A DNA stretch of 64,000 nucleotides, from positions 1 through 64,000 of the forward strand of contig JAKLKB010000043.1 in NCBI GenBank assembly GCA_023150835.1, given 5' to 3'. The stretch's first letter is position 1. The number at the start of each line of letters is the position of its first letter. Positions 19,357-29,433 of the stretch are shown here, piece by piece. This DNA comes from Myxococcota bacterium (GTDB lineage Bacteria; Myxococcota_C; UBA6777). The translations under genes and the position numbers were made by a program. The notes under the pieces are model-generated. The model was not told the origin of the DNA and made no database searches. It worked only from the letters and a program-made list of their open reading frames with translations.

Positions 19357-21822
19357 ATGAGCCAACCGACTTCTTCTTCGGGATCTTCGGTGCATTCGGA
19401 ATCTTCGGTGCATTCGGAATCTTCGGTGCATTCGGAATCTTCGGTGCATTCGGGATCTTCGGTGCATTGCGTTGCATCGGCTCCATCACGACGCATCCAT
19501 CGGCGCGTGGGTGGGATGCTGTTCCTGCTCGGATTATGGGGAATCTTGTATCTCTTTGGTTCGCCGGGATGCCACATCTGGCACTCTCCCCCCGATCAAC
19601 AAAGCTGCGATCCGCTGCATGATCCGACCATTGCACAAGAGTGGAAACACCTGACCAGCCAACAATACACACAACTTGCCTGCCTCCAAGTCGCTTGGGG
19701 CGATGCCTTCCAACAAGCCGCAGGGGTCTTGGTGCGCGTCGACGCTTCGGGCCAATTGCTCGGTCGCGAAGGGCAAAGCCAGCGCTTTTCCTCCAAGCAG
19801 CCGATCCAACTGCCAAGCCAGATCACAGGCGAACAACGGCGCTTTCGCTTGTTTGTCTTCACCGCCGCCTTCGCCAACCAACAGCCCTTCGAGGAAGTCG
19901 AGCAACAATGCAACATCGAGATGGCACGCCCTCTCTACGATTGCCTTTCCCAACAAGAACAAGCCACCTGCTGGTTTTTCTTTGCCTTTCGACCCGAAGC
20001 CAACTTCCCAGCCATCACCCCATCTCTCAACGGCGATCCCGCCCAAACCTGCAAGATCGTCACACGCACCGTCCCCTCCGAACCTGAACCCACCACCGAT
20101 AAAGAGTCCACATCTCCCGAAGAGACCACATCTCCCGAAGAGACCGCACTTCCCGAAGAGACCGCACTTCCCGAAGAGACCGCACTTCCCGAAGAGACCG
20201 CACTTCCCGAAGAAACCGCACTTCCCGAAGAAACCACATCTCCCGAAGAGGCGGCTCCTCCTGAAGAGCCAAGCCTTCCCGAACCACAACCCGAACCACA
20301 ACCCGAACCACAACCCGAACCCAGTTGTGCATCCGACCCAAGTATCGGGCAACCTTGTGTTGTTCCACGAAAACTTGGCGTATGCAGCGAAGGGACATGG
20401 ACTTGTGTCAAAGAGGTCAAGACCTGTGTTTCCCCCTACACACCGACCCCTGAGATATGTGATCGCCGAGACAACGATTGTGACGGTCAGATCGACGAAG
20501 GCTTCTTCCAAGTCCTCCCAAGTACGGGAAACGCCAACCGACTGTTTTCTTCCGTAGCCATCGGCCCCAACGGGGATCTGTTTGTGGCTGGAAACTTTTT
20601 CGACACCTTCCAACTCGGCTCCGTCACTCTGCAAGCTTTAGGGGGAGCCGATATCGTGATCGCACGAATCAGCCCCGAAGGCACCGTCCGATGGGCGATC
20701 CGCACAGGCGGATCAAGCTACGAAAATGTCTCGCGCCTTGCCATCGACCCGAACGGCCAGATCTACATACTCGGGATGTTTTATGGCACCACCACCCTCG
20801 GAACAACGACATTGCGCGGTAGTGGCAACCAAGGCTTCTTTTTTGCGAAGCTCGACGATCAGGGAAATATCTTGTGGGCGCGTACCACCAGCGGCACAGG
20901 ACTGGTGATCGGAAAAGCGCTCTCCATCCCATCCCAAGGGCAGATCCTCATCGCGGGTGACCTCTCTGGCGACGCTTCTTTTGATCAACACACATTGAAC
21001 ACACAAGGCGCAAACAACGGCTTTTTGGTCAGCTACAACGCCCAAGGCCAAGCACAATGGGCCAGACGCTTTAGCAGCCCCACCGCTCTCTCCGTCAGCG
21101 ACCTCACCCTCGGAAACAACGCAGCTTTTGTGGTCGGTGGCTTCAACGACAGCGCAACCTTTGACACACACGCCCTTCAATCGGCAGGAAACGAAGATAT
21201 CTTCGTCGCCTCTTACAGCCTCAACGGCAACGCACAATGGGCTGTTCGTGCAGGAACCGAGCAAAACGAACGCGCCACCACAGCGGCGTTTTCCTCCCAA
21301 GGCGAAGTCGTGATCGCAGGTTCCTTCCAACAAAAGCTGCAACTCGGCACCCACACCTTAAACCACACAGGCCGCGCACTTTTTGTCACAGCCCTCGAAC
21401 CTTCGCGTCATGCCTTCCTTTGGGCCGCAAAGCTCGGCGATCAAAGTACCCCCGAAGCAAAGCGCCTTGGCATCGGCCCCACAGGCGATATCCATCTCAC
21501 AGGCAGTTTCAACGGCTCACTCACCGTCGGTCCCTCCAAGCTCAACGGCCTGTTTGAAGCCTCGGCCTTTCTTGCACGTCTCCAACGCTCGACAGGTCGC
21601 TGGTTATGGGGCATTCAGATCCAACACCAAACCACCAGCAGCACAGGCTATGAAAGCGCATACGCCTTCGATCTTGCGGTCGATCCGAGCGGACACAACT
21701 ACTTCGTCGGTTCTTTTAGCGGCACCGCCATCTTTGGAACAAAGATCATCCCCACTCCGCCGATGATCCAAGGTGCATACCTCGCCAAAGTCAGCGCAGA
21801 TGGCTATTGGGCCTGCCCCTGA
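19357..21822 (+). CDS. Surface lipoprotein-like protein with PEE-rich stalk, MopE-like CDxxDNDCDGxxDEG motif and beta-propeller-type repeats
   Basis: EICDRRDNDCDGQIDEG; repeated DxxGNxxWA..TGG..; (LPEETA)n; SSVHSE repeats at N-terminus; hydrophobic MLFLLGLWGILYLFGSPGC. Confidence 0.82.
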   Translation: MSQPTSSSGSSVHSESSVHSESSVHSESSVHSGSSVHCVASAPSRRIHRRVGGMLFLLGLWGILYLFGSPGCHIWHSPPDQQSCDPLHDPTIAQEWKHLTSQQYTQLACLQVAWGDAFQQAAGVLVRVDASGQLLGREGQSQRFSSKQPIQLPSQITGEQRRFRLFVFTAAFANQQPFEEVEQQCNIEMARPLYDCLSQQEQATCWFFFAFRPEANFPAITPSLNGDPAQTCKIVTRTVPSEPEPTTDKESTSPEETTSPEETALPEETALPEETALPEETALPEETALPEETTSPEEAAPPEEPSLPEPQPEPQPEPQPEPSCASDPSIGQPCVVPRKLGVCSEGTWTCVKEVKTCVSPYTPTPEICDRRDNDCDGQIDEGFFQVLPSTGNANRLFSSVAIGPNGDLFVAGNFFDTFQLGSVTLQALGGADIVIARISPEGTVRWAIRTGGSSYENVSRLAIDPNGQIYILGMFYGTTTLGTTTLRGSGNQGFFFAKLDDQGNILWARTTSGTGLVIGKALSIPSQGQILIAGDLSGDASFDQHTLNTQGANNGFLVSYNAQGQAQWARRFSSPTALSVSDLTLGNNAAFVVGGFNDSATFDTHALQSAGNEDIFVASYSLNGNAQWAVRAGTEQNERATTAAFSSQGEVVIAGSFQQKLQLGTHTLNHTGRALFVTALEPSRHAFLWAAKLGDQSTPEAKRLGIGPTGDIHLTGSFNGSLTVGPSKLNGLFEASAFLARLQRSTGRWLWGIQIQHQTTSSTGYESAYAFDLAVDPSGHNYFVGSFSGTAIFGTKIIPTPPMIQGAYLAKVSADGYWACP
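19382..19470 (+). repeat. 18-bp tandem repeat encoding SSVHSE
   Basis: tcttcggtgcattcggaa repeated about 5 times. Confidence 0.9.
20107..20252 (+). repeat. 18-bp tandem repeat encoding PEE(T/A) stalk
   Basis: cttcccgaagaRaccgca repeated. Confidence 0.9.
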
Positions 21823-21952
21823 GCTTCGTCTTGACAAAAAAGGTTTCGTTCAACCCTCACCCCGCCGCTACGCGGCTCCCTGCGACGCTCGCAAAGCCTC
21901 GCTGCAAGGCGAGGGGAAAGATCTTCTTCCATTCGCTTTTTGTACCCCTGTA

Positions 21953-22143
21953 ATAAGAAATCTGCTCGTTGTGTGATCGTAAAAATGTAGGGGCAGCCCC
22001 CTGTGGCTGCCCCAGAACAGGGCGTTCAAATACGAAATCTGCTCGTTGTGTGATCGTAAAAATGTAGGGGCAGCCCCCTGTGGCTGCCCCAGAACAGGGC
22101 GTCTACATACTCCTTTTTGTGTACGCATCGCTCGGATATCGTA
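21953..22143. repeat. Repeat family A, two tandem units
   Basis: Two near-identical gaaatctgctcgttgtgtgatcgtaaaaatgtaggggcagccccctgtggctgccccagaacagggcgt blocks, ending cggatatcgtac. Confidence 0.92.
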
Positions 22144-22206
22144 CAAGCCCCACGATATCAAACCCAAACACACGAGTCCGACTCGAAACAAACAGGACAC
22201 TCACCC

Positions 22207-23178
22207 ATGTTCACTCACAAACACTCTCCTTGGTGGAGCCTTCTGGGTCTGGGATGCTTTTTCTGGGCCTTTTCCTCGATGGCTCTTGCTCGACCGCTCC
22301 CCAAAGAGCCGCTGCTTCGGCGTTATCTGTATGCAGTGCAAATGTACTATAAAAATCAAAGTAATGATTCCCGCATGATTTTCCTTTCTGTCCAACAATC
22401 TCTCCAACAATCTCTTTTTTTTGAAAAGGACACTTCTGCTTTTCCTCTTTACAGACTTTTGCGCCTTGACGTGGATCACTTTCTTGCCCGCATCGACTGG
22501 GAAAGCAAAGCCTACGTCGACGCTTGCCGACAACTGGGTCGATTGCTCGGGCAGATCAACGCCTTCCCTCCGCAACGCTGGCTCGAACTACGACGCATTT
22601 CTGCTCAATCTTGGGAAAAACACGGACTCGAAGCTGGGCTGATCGAACGCCTTGATGCGGCCAGTCGCACCTATCACGAAGAATGTCCAAAGATCCCGAC
22701 GCGCCTACACTTCCAGATCATCCCCCCTCACGCCGTCGTGCATCTGCGCGATCAAAGCGGACGCTGGCAAAGGTTACGCACCCGACAAGCAGAAGTACGC
22801 GGGCGGATCATCGTCATTCGCACACGCGCTCAAGGCCACCAAAGCGATCTGCGCACCCTTGCGATCACCCCGGGCGTGCGTCAATTTGTCTCCATTCAAC
22901 TCCGAAAAAGAGACTCCAAAACAGACTCCAAAGACGATCCAACACCGACCAACGACCCCACAAAACGCCCCGCCGATCCCACCACACAACAACTCACCCA
23001 ACGAACCAAACCTCCCACCAAGCCCCTAGCCATCTATCAACAATGGTGGTTTTGGACCGCTATCGGCGTTGCCGTCGTCACCGCCGCAGTGACAACCTCC
23101 GTCGCCGTCGTCCTCAGTCAACCCAACGAGCAATTGCGCGGAAAAAACGACACCCCCTTCCGCCTCTGGGATCGCTGA
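22207..23178 (+). CDS. Exported/membrane-anchored protein, PEGA-like segment and C-terminal TM
   Basis: Signal MFTHKHSPWWSLLGLGCFFWAFSSMALA; LHFQIIPPHAVVHLRDQ; TM WWFWTAIGVAVVTAAVTTSVAVVL. Confidence 0.65.
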   Translation: MFTHKHSPWWSLLGLGCFFWAFSSMALARPLPKEPLLRRYLYAVQMYYKNQSNDSRMIFLSVQQSLQQSLFFEKDTSAFPLYRLLRLDVDHFLARIDWESKAYVDACRQLGRLLGQINAFPPQRWLELRRISAQSWEKHGLEAGLIERLDAASRTYHEECPKIPTRLHFQIIPPHAVVHLRDQSGRWQRLRTRQAEVRGRIIVIRTRAQGHQSDLRTLAITPGVRQFVSIQLRKRDSKTDSKDDPTPTNDPTKRPADPTTQQLTQRTKPPTKPLAIYQQWWFWTAIGVAVVTAAVTTSVAVVLSQPNEQLRGKNDTPFRLWDR

Positions 23179-23179
23179 G

Positions 23180-25606
23180 CTAACGCAAAGACCAACGACG
23201 CCGTCTCTCAGCAAAGCGCACCAACATCCATAGGATCAAAAAGCACAGCCCCACCCACAGATCGCCCACACCATCCCCAACCAAACACCCTGCGCAACCA
23301 CCCGTTTTTCCATCGGACTCCAGCGACAAGACACCCTCTGTCGGCTCGCTGGCTGTTTCAGGGATCACAGCCGTCTCAGCAAGCCCCCCCTCTTCGGCCT
23401 TTTCGGCCCCGCCATCTTGCTCTGCCTTTTCAACACTCGGTTCAGAAACAACAGGCTCAAACGAAGCTTCGCTCGCTGCTTCGGGGGTAGGCTCAACAGA
23501 GACTTCGGGTGTAGGCTCGGGCGTAGGCTCAGGTGTAGGCTCGGAAGCAACAGGCAGATCCAACACGACATCCAGAGACAGATCGAACGAAACATCCGAC
23601 GAACTCGCGCTGCTTTGCTTGACCATCACAGCGATCACGTTTTCTCCGACACGCAGGGCGGCCCTCGCCGTCGCATCCAAGGCCACGCTGCTGCGCTCGT
23701 TGTCTTGAGAGCTACTGGACGCCCAAGCGGCGTAGCCATCGCCATTGTCCGCATACTTGGAAAACGCCCGCACACCGTTGATCCACACGATCACACCATC
23801 ATCATGGAGCACCTGTAGCTGCCCGGACTTCGCAGAAAACGGCAGCGAAAAGCGTTTGCGAAAATACACCGACGGCGGTGTGGGCGAAGGATGCGGGATC
23901 TCCGTCGCCTCGTCTCCGTCGCCATAACCAAGCTGCGCTTTCCCGCGACTCCAGCCGCTATCATCAAACAGCGGTGTCATCCAAGCCGCCCCCTGATCTT
24001 GCCCTGAGGCGTGGTATCGCCACTCTTCCCCCCAACGGATCGCTTGGATCTCGGCGGTAATCTTGCTGTATCCGTGTGTTTCGTCATGGACCTTGGCATC
24101 GACAGCGCTCTCCACACGCAACAGCACGCGCTCGCTTGGCGTGTGCGGTATCTGCCAGTCATACGACCCGTTATTCGGCCAGTTGCGTACGATATCTTTC
24201 CATGTCGCCCCACCATCTAACGAATAACGCAGCGTCACTTGCGAAAGCGGCGAACCCACCCGACGCCATAGCAACTTGACGGTCTGCCCCGGGATCCAAG
24301 ACTCCCCACCCATCGGCGATATCCAAAAAAGCCCTTCCCCCTTTACCAACGTAAAACGATCCGAGACCACCCCATCTCTTCGGATATTCGTCAATGTCAG
24401 TGCTGTCCCCGAGATATCCAACAAGCACGAACCATACGCTTTTTCCGTTATGTACATCACAGGATGGGGGCGTGGCCCTTGGCTCAACGAAGCGCCCCCA
24501 TGACCCGCCACCACATACACCGCTCCCTTCGTCCCTGCCACGATCTTTTGATAAGGCCCCGTCCCATCGAGCTTTCCATCTCCGTTATCGACGATCTTTC
24601 CCGTCGCGGTCGTCGGTGTATCGTAGGCCCCATGCAACAGGTACGAGCGTTCGTAGATGTGCGAATGTCCCGCCATCACCAGATCCACCCCTGCGGCCTC
24701 CAAGATCGGCAACGCCCGTTCCCGCATCTCGCGCAACTGGCTTTCCGTATCCGAATCATGACTCCCTTTGCTGTATGGCGGATGATGCCAATACGCCACC
24801 AACCAAGGCTGCTTTGTCGCCGCAAGATCCGCCTTCAACCATGTCAGCATCGGACCTGTCACCGTTCGAGAAGAATCATGCGAGTCCAGTACGATAAAAT
24901 GAACATGACCGTAATCAAAAGAATAATACGCCTCTGTCCCCGAAGCCACACCGCCCGCCTCTGCGCCTTTTGGCAACACATAAGCATCGTAATACGGACC
25001 CGTCTGCGTCCCCGAATCGGAATTCTGCCCCTCATGGTTCCCCAGCGTCGGCCAACACGGTGTCATACGCAAGATATCCCGATAGATATCAAAGAAATGG
25101 CGCTGAAACTCGTCATCCGTACCGCTGTTGTAAGCGATATCGCCCATGTGCAAAAACAGATCAGGTGGACGCTGCCCCACATAACGCAACATCGCATCCC
25201 GAACCTCTAGTTGCGCGCTGCCTCCTGTTCCCGAATCCCCAACCACCCACAATCGCATCTTCTTGACTTGCCCATGCGTCGGCGATGTCCGAAAAAAGTG
25301 TTGCGCATCCCCTCCCACCAACACCCGATCTGCCGTACCCACCGCATAATAATACAGCGTATCGGGCCGCAGCCCCGTCAAGCGCACTTCGTGCTGTGTC
25401 TTCGCAACATTCGAGGACACCACCGAACCCAACACTTGGGGACTCAGACCATAACGCACTTGGGCCGTCGACGCCTGTGCTGTGCGCCAAACGATGATCA
25501 CGCCCTCTGGCGTATTTTGTTGAAGATACGGCCCTCGCGAGATCGTCTGCGCACAGACCGTTCCTCCCCAACTACCCATCCACATCACACCCAAACACAC
25601 CCACAT
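23180..25606 (-). CDS. Purple acid phosphatase-like metallophosphoesterase with C-terminal sorting-like tail
   Basis: GPYLQQNTPEGVIIVWRTAQ; VVGDSGTGG, GDIAYNSGTDDEF, LGNHEGQ, WHHPPYSKG, AGHSHIYERSY; PEPTPE stalk; tail GGCAGCLVGDGVGDLWVGLCFLILWMLVRFAERRRR. Longer ORF to 25846 enters a family B repeat. Confidence 0.87.
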   Translation of the reverse strand: MWVCLGVMWMGSWGGTVCAQTISRGPYLQQNTPEGVIIVWRTAQASTAQVRYGLSPQVLGSVVSSNVAKTQHEVRLTGLRPDTLYYYAVGTADRVLVGGDAQHFFRTSPTHGQVKKMRLWVVGDSGTGGSAQLEVRDAMLRYVGQRPPDLFLHMGDIAYNSGTDDEFQRHFFDIYRDILRMTPCWPTLGNHEGQNSDSGTQTGPYYDAYVLPKGAEAGGVASGTEAYYSFDYGHVHFIVLDSHDSSRTVTGPMLTWLKADLAATKQPWLVAYWHHPPYSKGSHDSDTESQLREMRERALPILEAAGVDLVMAGHSHIYERSYLLHGAYDTPTTATGKIVDNGDGKLDGTGPYQKIVAGTKGAVYVVAGHGGASLSQGPRPHPVMYITEKAYGSCLLDISGTALTLTNIRRDGVVSDRFTLVKGEGLFWISPMGGESWIPGQTVKLLWRRVGSPLSQVTLRYSLDGGATWKDIVRNWPNNGSYDWQIPHTPSERVLLRVESAVDAKVHDETHGYSKITAEIQAIRWGEEWRYHASGQDQGAAWMTPLFDDSGWSRGKAQLGYGDGDEATEIPHPSPTPPSVYFRKRFSLPFSAKSGQLQVLHDDGVIVWINGVRAFSKYADNGDGYAAWASSSSQDNERSSVALDATARAALRVGENVIAVMVKQSSASSSDVSFDLSLDVVLDLPVASEPTPEPTPEPTPEVSVEPTPEAASEASFEPVVSEPSVEKAEQDGGAEKAEEGGLAETAVIPETASEPTEGVLSLESDGKTGGCAGCLVGDGVGDLWVGLCFLILWMLVRFAERRRRWSLR

Positions 25607-25663
25607 AAAGCCCCAAAACACCGAGACCTTCGCGCTTTTTCTTTTCCCACGCGCCTTCTCGTT

Positions 25664-25808
25664 GACAAAGAAACCCCACGCCCGAGATGTTTCAAGCGGC
25701 TGCGCCACCGGCTTGAAAAAAATCTGTTCGCCCCGCCAACATGGGGTCAAGGGGCCATCGGTCCCTTGCGGGGCTTGGGGCGGAGCCCCATCCAACAAAC
25801 CAACTGCC
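25664..25808 (-). repeat. Repeat family B copy
   Basis: tttcaagcggctgcgccaccggcttgaaaaaaatctgttcgccccgccaacatggggtcaaggggccatcggtcccttgcggggcttggggcggagcccca. Confidence 0.88.
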
Positions 25809-25904
25809 TCTCTTCTCTGCGCAATCACCGTTTTTTTATCGTACACAGATCTTCCTCCATCTCGCTTCTAAAAAAAGACTCCACCGATCTTTTCTCTCAA
25901 AAAC

Positions 25905-26867
25905 TCAACGATTTTCTCCCTTCAAACGCGCCTGCCATCGCAACGCTTCCGCATCTTTGGGATATACACGCAACCAACGCCCCACACAACGGCGTGCCTC
26001 TTCCACTCGCCCCAAAGACCACAAGATCCGCACTTCACGCCCGCGATTCAGCGAAGAAGGCCGCCCACGCAACAACCCCCTGACTTCTTCCAACGCACGC
26101 AACCGATCCTTCTTTGCGCTATCTTTCTTTCCCATCCGTTCGTACAGATCCGCCCGACGCATCCACCCATCCGCTCGCACAGGTAGCCTCAACATCCCCT
26201 CTTCCACCACGCGGATCGCCTCTTCCCATCGCCCTTGTCTGCGCAACACACGCAACAACGCCAGCCGCAACACCATCGCTCCCTTTAAAACACCCACTCC
26301 CTCTCGATACCATCGCACCGCCTCTTCCCACCGCCCTTTCTGTTCCATGATCCGACCCGCAGCAAGATACAGATGCGGCTGCGGGCGCAAACGCACCGAT
26401 GCCTTGTACGCTCCCAAAGCCTCTTCCCATCGCTGTTTCCGCTGCCAAAGCTGCGCAAGCAACGCATACACCTCCCACGAAACCACCTTCGCTCGCTTCG
26501 CTTCTCCCAACGCTGTTTCCGCTTCTTCCCACCGGCCCGCCGAAAACCACAGCCGCCCCCAATACAACAATCGCTGCGGATGCTTCGGAGACAATCGATC
26601 CACACGCAGCAGATCTGCTACCGCAAGTTCGATATCTCCGTGACGACGATACAGATCACTTCGACGCAACAACAAACCCACATCCCCTGGCGCTTTCCTC
26701 AACCGCACACTCAACCGTGCGATCTCTTCATGCAGCCCCAAATGCGCCGTCGCTACGCCCTCCCATAGACCACACCACGCCACACTTACCAACCAAACCA
26801 ACACCACATCGGAACACCGCATCTCAAACACTCCTCCACATCTCCGTGAACCTTCTCTTGGCTTCAC
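25905..26867 (-). CDS. TPR-repeat protein with N-terminal signal
   Basis: Repeated RW.EA...... units; VVLVWLVSVAWCGLWEGVATAHLGLHEEI. Confidence 0.72.
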   Translation of the reverse strand: MKPREGSRRCGGVFEMRCSDVVLVWLVSVAWCGLWEGVATAHLGLHEEIARLSVRLRKAPGDVGLLLRRSDLYRRHGDIELAVADLLRVDRLSPKHPQRLLYWGRLWFSAGRWEEAETALGEAKRAKVVSWEVYALLAQLWQRKQRWEEALGAYKASVRLRPQPHLYLAAGRIMEQKGRWEEAVRWYREGVGVLKGAMVLRLALLRVLRRQGRWEEAIRVVEEGMLRLPVRADGWMRRADLYERMGKKDSAKKDRLRALEEVRGLLRGRPSSLNRGREVRILWSLGRVEEARRCVGRWLRVYPKDAEALRWQARLKGENR

Positions 26868-26912
26868 AACCCTCTGCCCACCATCGCAAGCATACCACGA
26901 TTGTTTTTTCTT

Positions 26913-27048
26913 TTTTGTGGGGTTTCACCCCACGCCCCACAAGGGAGCTTTGCCCCCTTGACCCCATGTTGGCGGGACAACTATTTATTTTTCAAACAAA
27001 CGCCTGCGCCGCTTGGACATCTGCGGATACGAGTTTTCTTTTTTCCGA
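26913..27048 (+). repeat. Repeat family B copy
   Basis: gtggggtttcaccccacgccccacaagggagctttgcccccttgaccccatgttggcgggac...gccgcttggac...ggatacgagtttt. Confidence 0.9.
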
Positions 27049-27074
27049 AATGTAAACATCATACATTTTCTCCG

Positions 27075-27103
27075 TTGACAACGATTGAGGCGGATGTTAA
27101 GTT
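27075..27103 (+). promoter_or_regulatory. Candidate sigma70-type promoter
   Basis: TTGACA - 17 nt - TAAGTT upstream of 27178 lipoprotein. Confidence 0.35.
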
Positions 27104-27177
27104 CGCACCGTTTTCAACTCAACATTGGTTGTGCATACGATTCAAGAAATTCGTTCTCTTTGTTCTTAGGAGGTCAG

Positions 27178-27597
27178 ATGAGAAAGCCTTTCGGTGTTTT
27201 CAGCCTTTTCTTTTTGTTTTTCCTTTTGCAAGGGTGCCATTATTCCTTGATTGGAAAAGAAATTGCGTTTTCACCAACACTTGATCCATCACACCAGCGA
27301 AAACGAGTCGACGAGTATCGAGCATGGATGCTGCGTTACCTTGTAAAAAAAGGATGGCACGGCGCACCGCCCACTTCAAAAAAATCCGAGATCACGATCT
27401 ACCCATTCCCAGTAACGCACTTAAACAACGAACGCACTATTTTTTTGATGGTGCATTGTCGAAAAAACAAAAGAAAAGAAGCCTTGGCTTTTCTTGACGA
27501 GATGGTGACACACTCGCGCTCTCTTTTCCCAGACGTTGCTCTTCTTCACACCGTGCAGGTGTGGACGCCCCCGTCCGCTCGCGCTCGATCTCAATGA
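27178..27597 (+). CDS. Small lipoprotein, unknown function
   Basis: AGGAGG RBS; lipobox FFLFFLLQGC. Confidence 0.7.
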   Translation: MRKPFGVFSLFFLFFLLQGCHYSLIGKEIAFSPTLDPSHQRKRVDEYRAWMLRYLVKKGWHGAPPTSKKSEITIYPFPVTHLNNERTIFLMVHCRKNKRKEALAFLDEMVTHSRSLFPDVALLHTVQVWTPPSARARSQ

Positions 27598-27874
27598 CTC
27601 GTTCACATTCCCGCCCTTCCGTGCCTCCCGCTCTGTTTCGTCCTCTCTTCCGCTCCTTCCGCTCTGTTTCGTCCTCTCTTCCGCTCCTTCCGCTGCTTTT
27701 TCGTCTTCCCTTCCGTGCCTTCCGTGTTTTACGAAGCGTGAGACTCCCTCTGGTCGTCTTCCGTGTACGGTGTTGGGTGCCATGTTGTTTTGCATCACAA
27801 GATCGCGTAGCCTTGCGATGTTTTTGTTTGTGTGCTGGTTTTGCGTACACCTTGAGCCGCTTGGAGGCCGTACA

Positions 27875-28096
27875 ATGCCCAAAAAACTGCTTTTTTTATT
27901 CTTCGTTGTTTGTTCTGGTCTGTTGTTTTCTGCGAACCTTCCTGCCCCGTCAGCCCCTTGTCAACAAAAAAACATTGGTGACACCTGTACTTATGGCTAT
28001 GGTTGCAGCAACAACGGAACTTGCCAACTGGATCCCAAGTGCAAAGAAGATCCGAACAGCAAGGTGCGGCGTTGCGTGATCTGCAAGACTCGGTAG
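27875..28096 (+). CDS. Small secreted Cys-rich protein
   Basis: GGAGG RBS; signal MPKKLLFLFFVVCSGLLFSANLPAPSA; 7 Cys in mature part. Confidence 0.65.
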   Translation: MPKKLLFLFFVVCSGLLFSANLPAPSAPCQQKNIGDTCTYGYGCSNNGTCQLDPKCKEDPNSKVRRCVICKTR

Positions 28097-28139
28097 TCGT
28101 TTGTATCCGACTAAATGAGAAAATAGAAAGGTTTTTTTG

Positions 28140-29198
28140 ATGAGTTCATCTGCATGGGGTGATGTTGAAACCCAATACTTTGTCTCGTTAACACCCGACC
28201 GTATCCTTGATGCTGTCGAAGCTTCGGGACTGCGTTGCACAGGCCGTTGCCTGCAACTCAACAGCATGGAAAACCGCGTCTATGAGATCGAGATCGTCCT
28301 TGATGATGATGTCGTGGTGAAGAGTCCTTCGGATCGTTTTCGCGTGGTGAAGTTCTATCGGCCCGGGCGTTGGAGCAAAGAACAGATCCTTGACGAGCAT
28401 CAATTTTTGCTTGACCTCCAAACCGAGGATCTGCCTGTGGCTGCACCCGAACGCTTTCCTGACGGCCAAACCCTCCATTGCCTCGGCGATCTCTCGATCT
28501 ACTACTGTGTCTTTCCGAAGTTTGGGGGCAGAAATCCCGACGAATTGAGCGTCGATCAGCTCGAACAGTTGGGGCGTTTGTATGCCCGTGTCCACAACGT
28601 CGGTGCGCTTCGCCCTGCCACCCATCGCTTGACCTTAAACCCCACTACCTACGGCCTCGACAATCTTCGCTATATCCTCGAAGAAAAGCTCTTGCCTCCC
28701 GAACACCAACGCCCTTATCGCGATCTTGTCGAAGCTCTTTGCAAGCACACCGAGCCTTGGTTTGCGAAAACGCCGATACAGCGCGTTCATGGCGATGCGC
28801 ACCTTGGGAACTTGCTCTGGCATCCTGACCGTGGCCCCCGTCTTGTGGACTTCGACGATATGGTCATGGGTCCGCCTGTCCAAGATATCTGGCTCGCCAC
28901 ACCCGGGCGCGATGCGTGGTCTCTACAAGAACGCGAGATCTTGCTCGAAGGCTACGAGCAGATGCGCGACTTTGATCGCCAAAGCCTCCGATTGATCGAA
29001 CCTTTGCGCGCCTTGCGATTTGTCCACTTTCACGCATGGATCGGCAAACGCTGGAAAGATCAAGCCTTCCCTCGTGCCTTCCCACAATACGGAACCCCCA
29101 ACTATTGGGCCGAAGCTGTCAACGATCTCCGCGAACAACTCCGCCTGATCCAAGAAACCTCCACCAGCCATCCCATGCACCACACGATATCTGAGTGA
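28140..29198 (+). CDS. srkA: SrkA/YihE-type stress response kinase
   Basis: ENRVYEIEI, VVKFYRPGRWS, ILDEHQFL, RVHGDAHLGNLLW, LVDFDDMVMGPPVQD. Confidence 0.9.
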   Translation: MSSSAWGDVETQYFVSLTPDRILDAVEASGLRCTGRCLQLNSMENRVYEIEIVLDDDVVVKSPSDRFRVVKFYRPGRWSKEQILDEHQFLLDLQTEDLPVAAPERFPDGQTLHCLGDLSIYYCVFPKFGGRNPDELSVDQLEQLGRLYARVHNVGALRPATHRLTLNPTTYGLDNLRYILEEKLLPPEHQRPYRDLVEALCKHTEPWFAKTPIQRVHGDAHLGNLLWHPDRGPRLVDFDDMVMGPPVQDIWLATPGRDAWSLQEREILLEGYEQMRDFDRQSLRLIEPLRALRFVHFHAWIGKRWKDQAFPRAFPQYGTPNYWAEAVNDLREQLRLIQETSTSHPMHHTISE

Positions 29199-29433
29199 AG
29201 TGTGATCGCCATGTCGATGCGATCCGCTGTAATTGCCCTATTCTTGGGCAGCCACAGGGGGCTGCCCCTACGTTTCACAATCACGCACCAAACTTTGAGG
29301 CCGTCGCTAAACAACAAAAAGCACGGGCTGCCCCTACGTTTCACGATCACGCACCGAACTTTGAGGCCATCGCTAAACAACAAAAAGCACGGGCTGCCCC
29401 TACGTTTCACGATCACGCACCCTGCGGATCTCG
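29183..29433. repeat. Repeat family A unit with internal 66-bp tandem triplication
   Basis: 66-bp period starting 29259, 29325, 29391: gggctgcccctacgtttcacRatcacgcacc...aaacaacaaaaagcac. Confidence 0.9.

Noticed and set aside
27600-27730. cgtcctctcttccgctccttccgctctgttt repeats and overlapping ORFs (27561..28079, 27421..27882)
   Set aside because: Simple pyrimidine-rich tandem repeat between two short genes; the ORFs through it are low-complexity and frame-redundant
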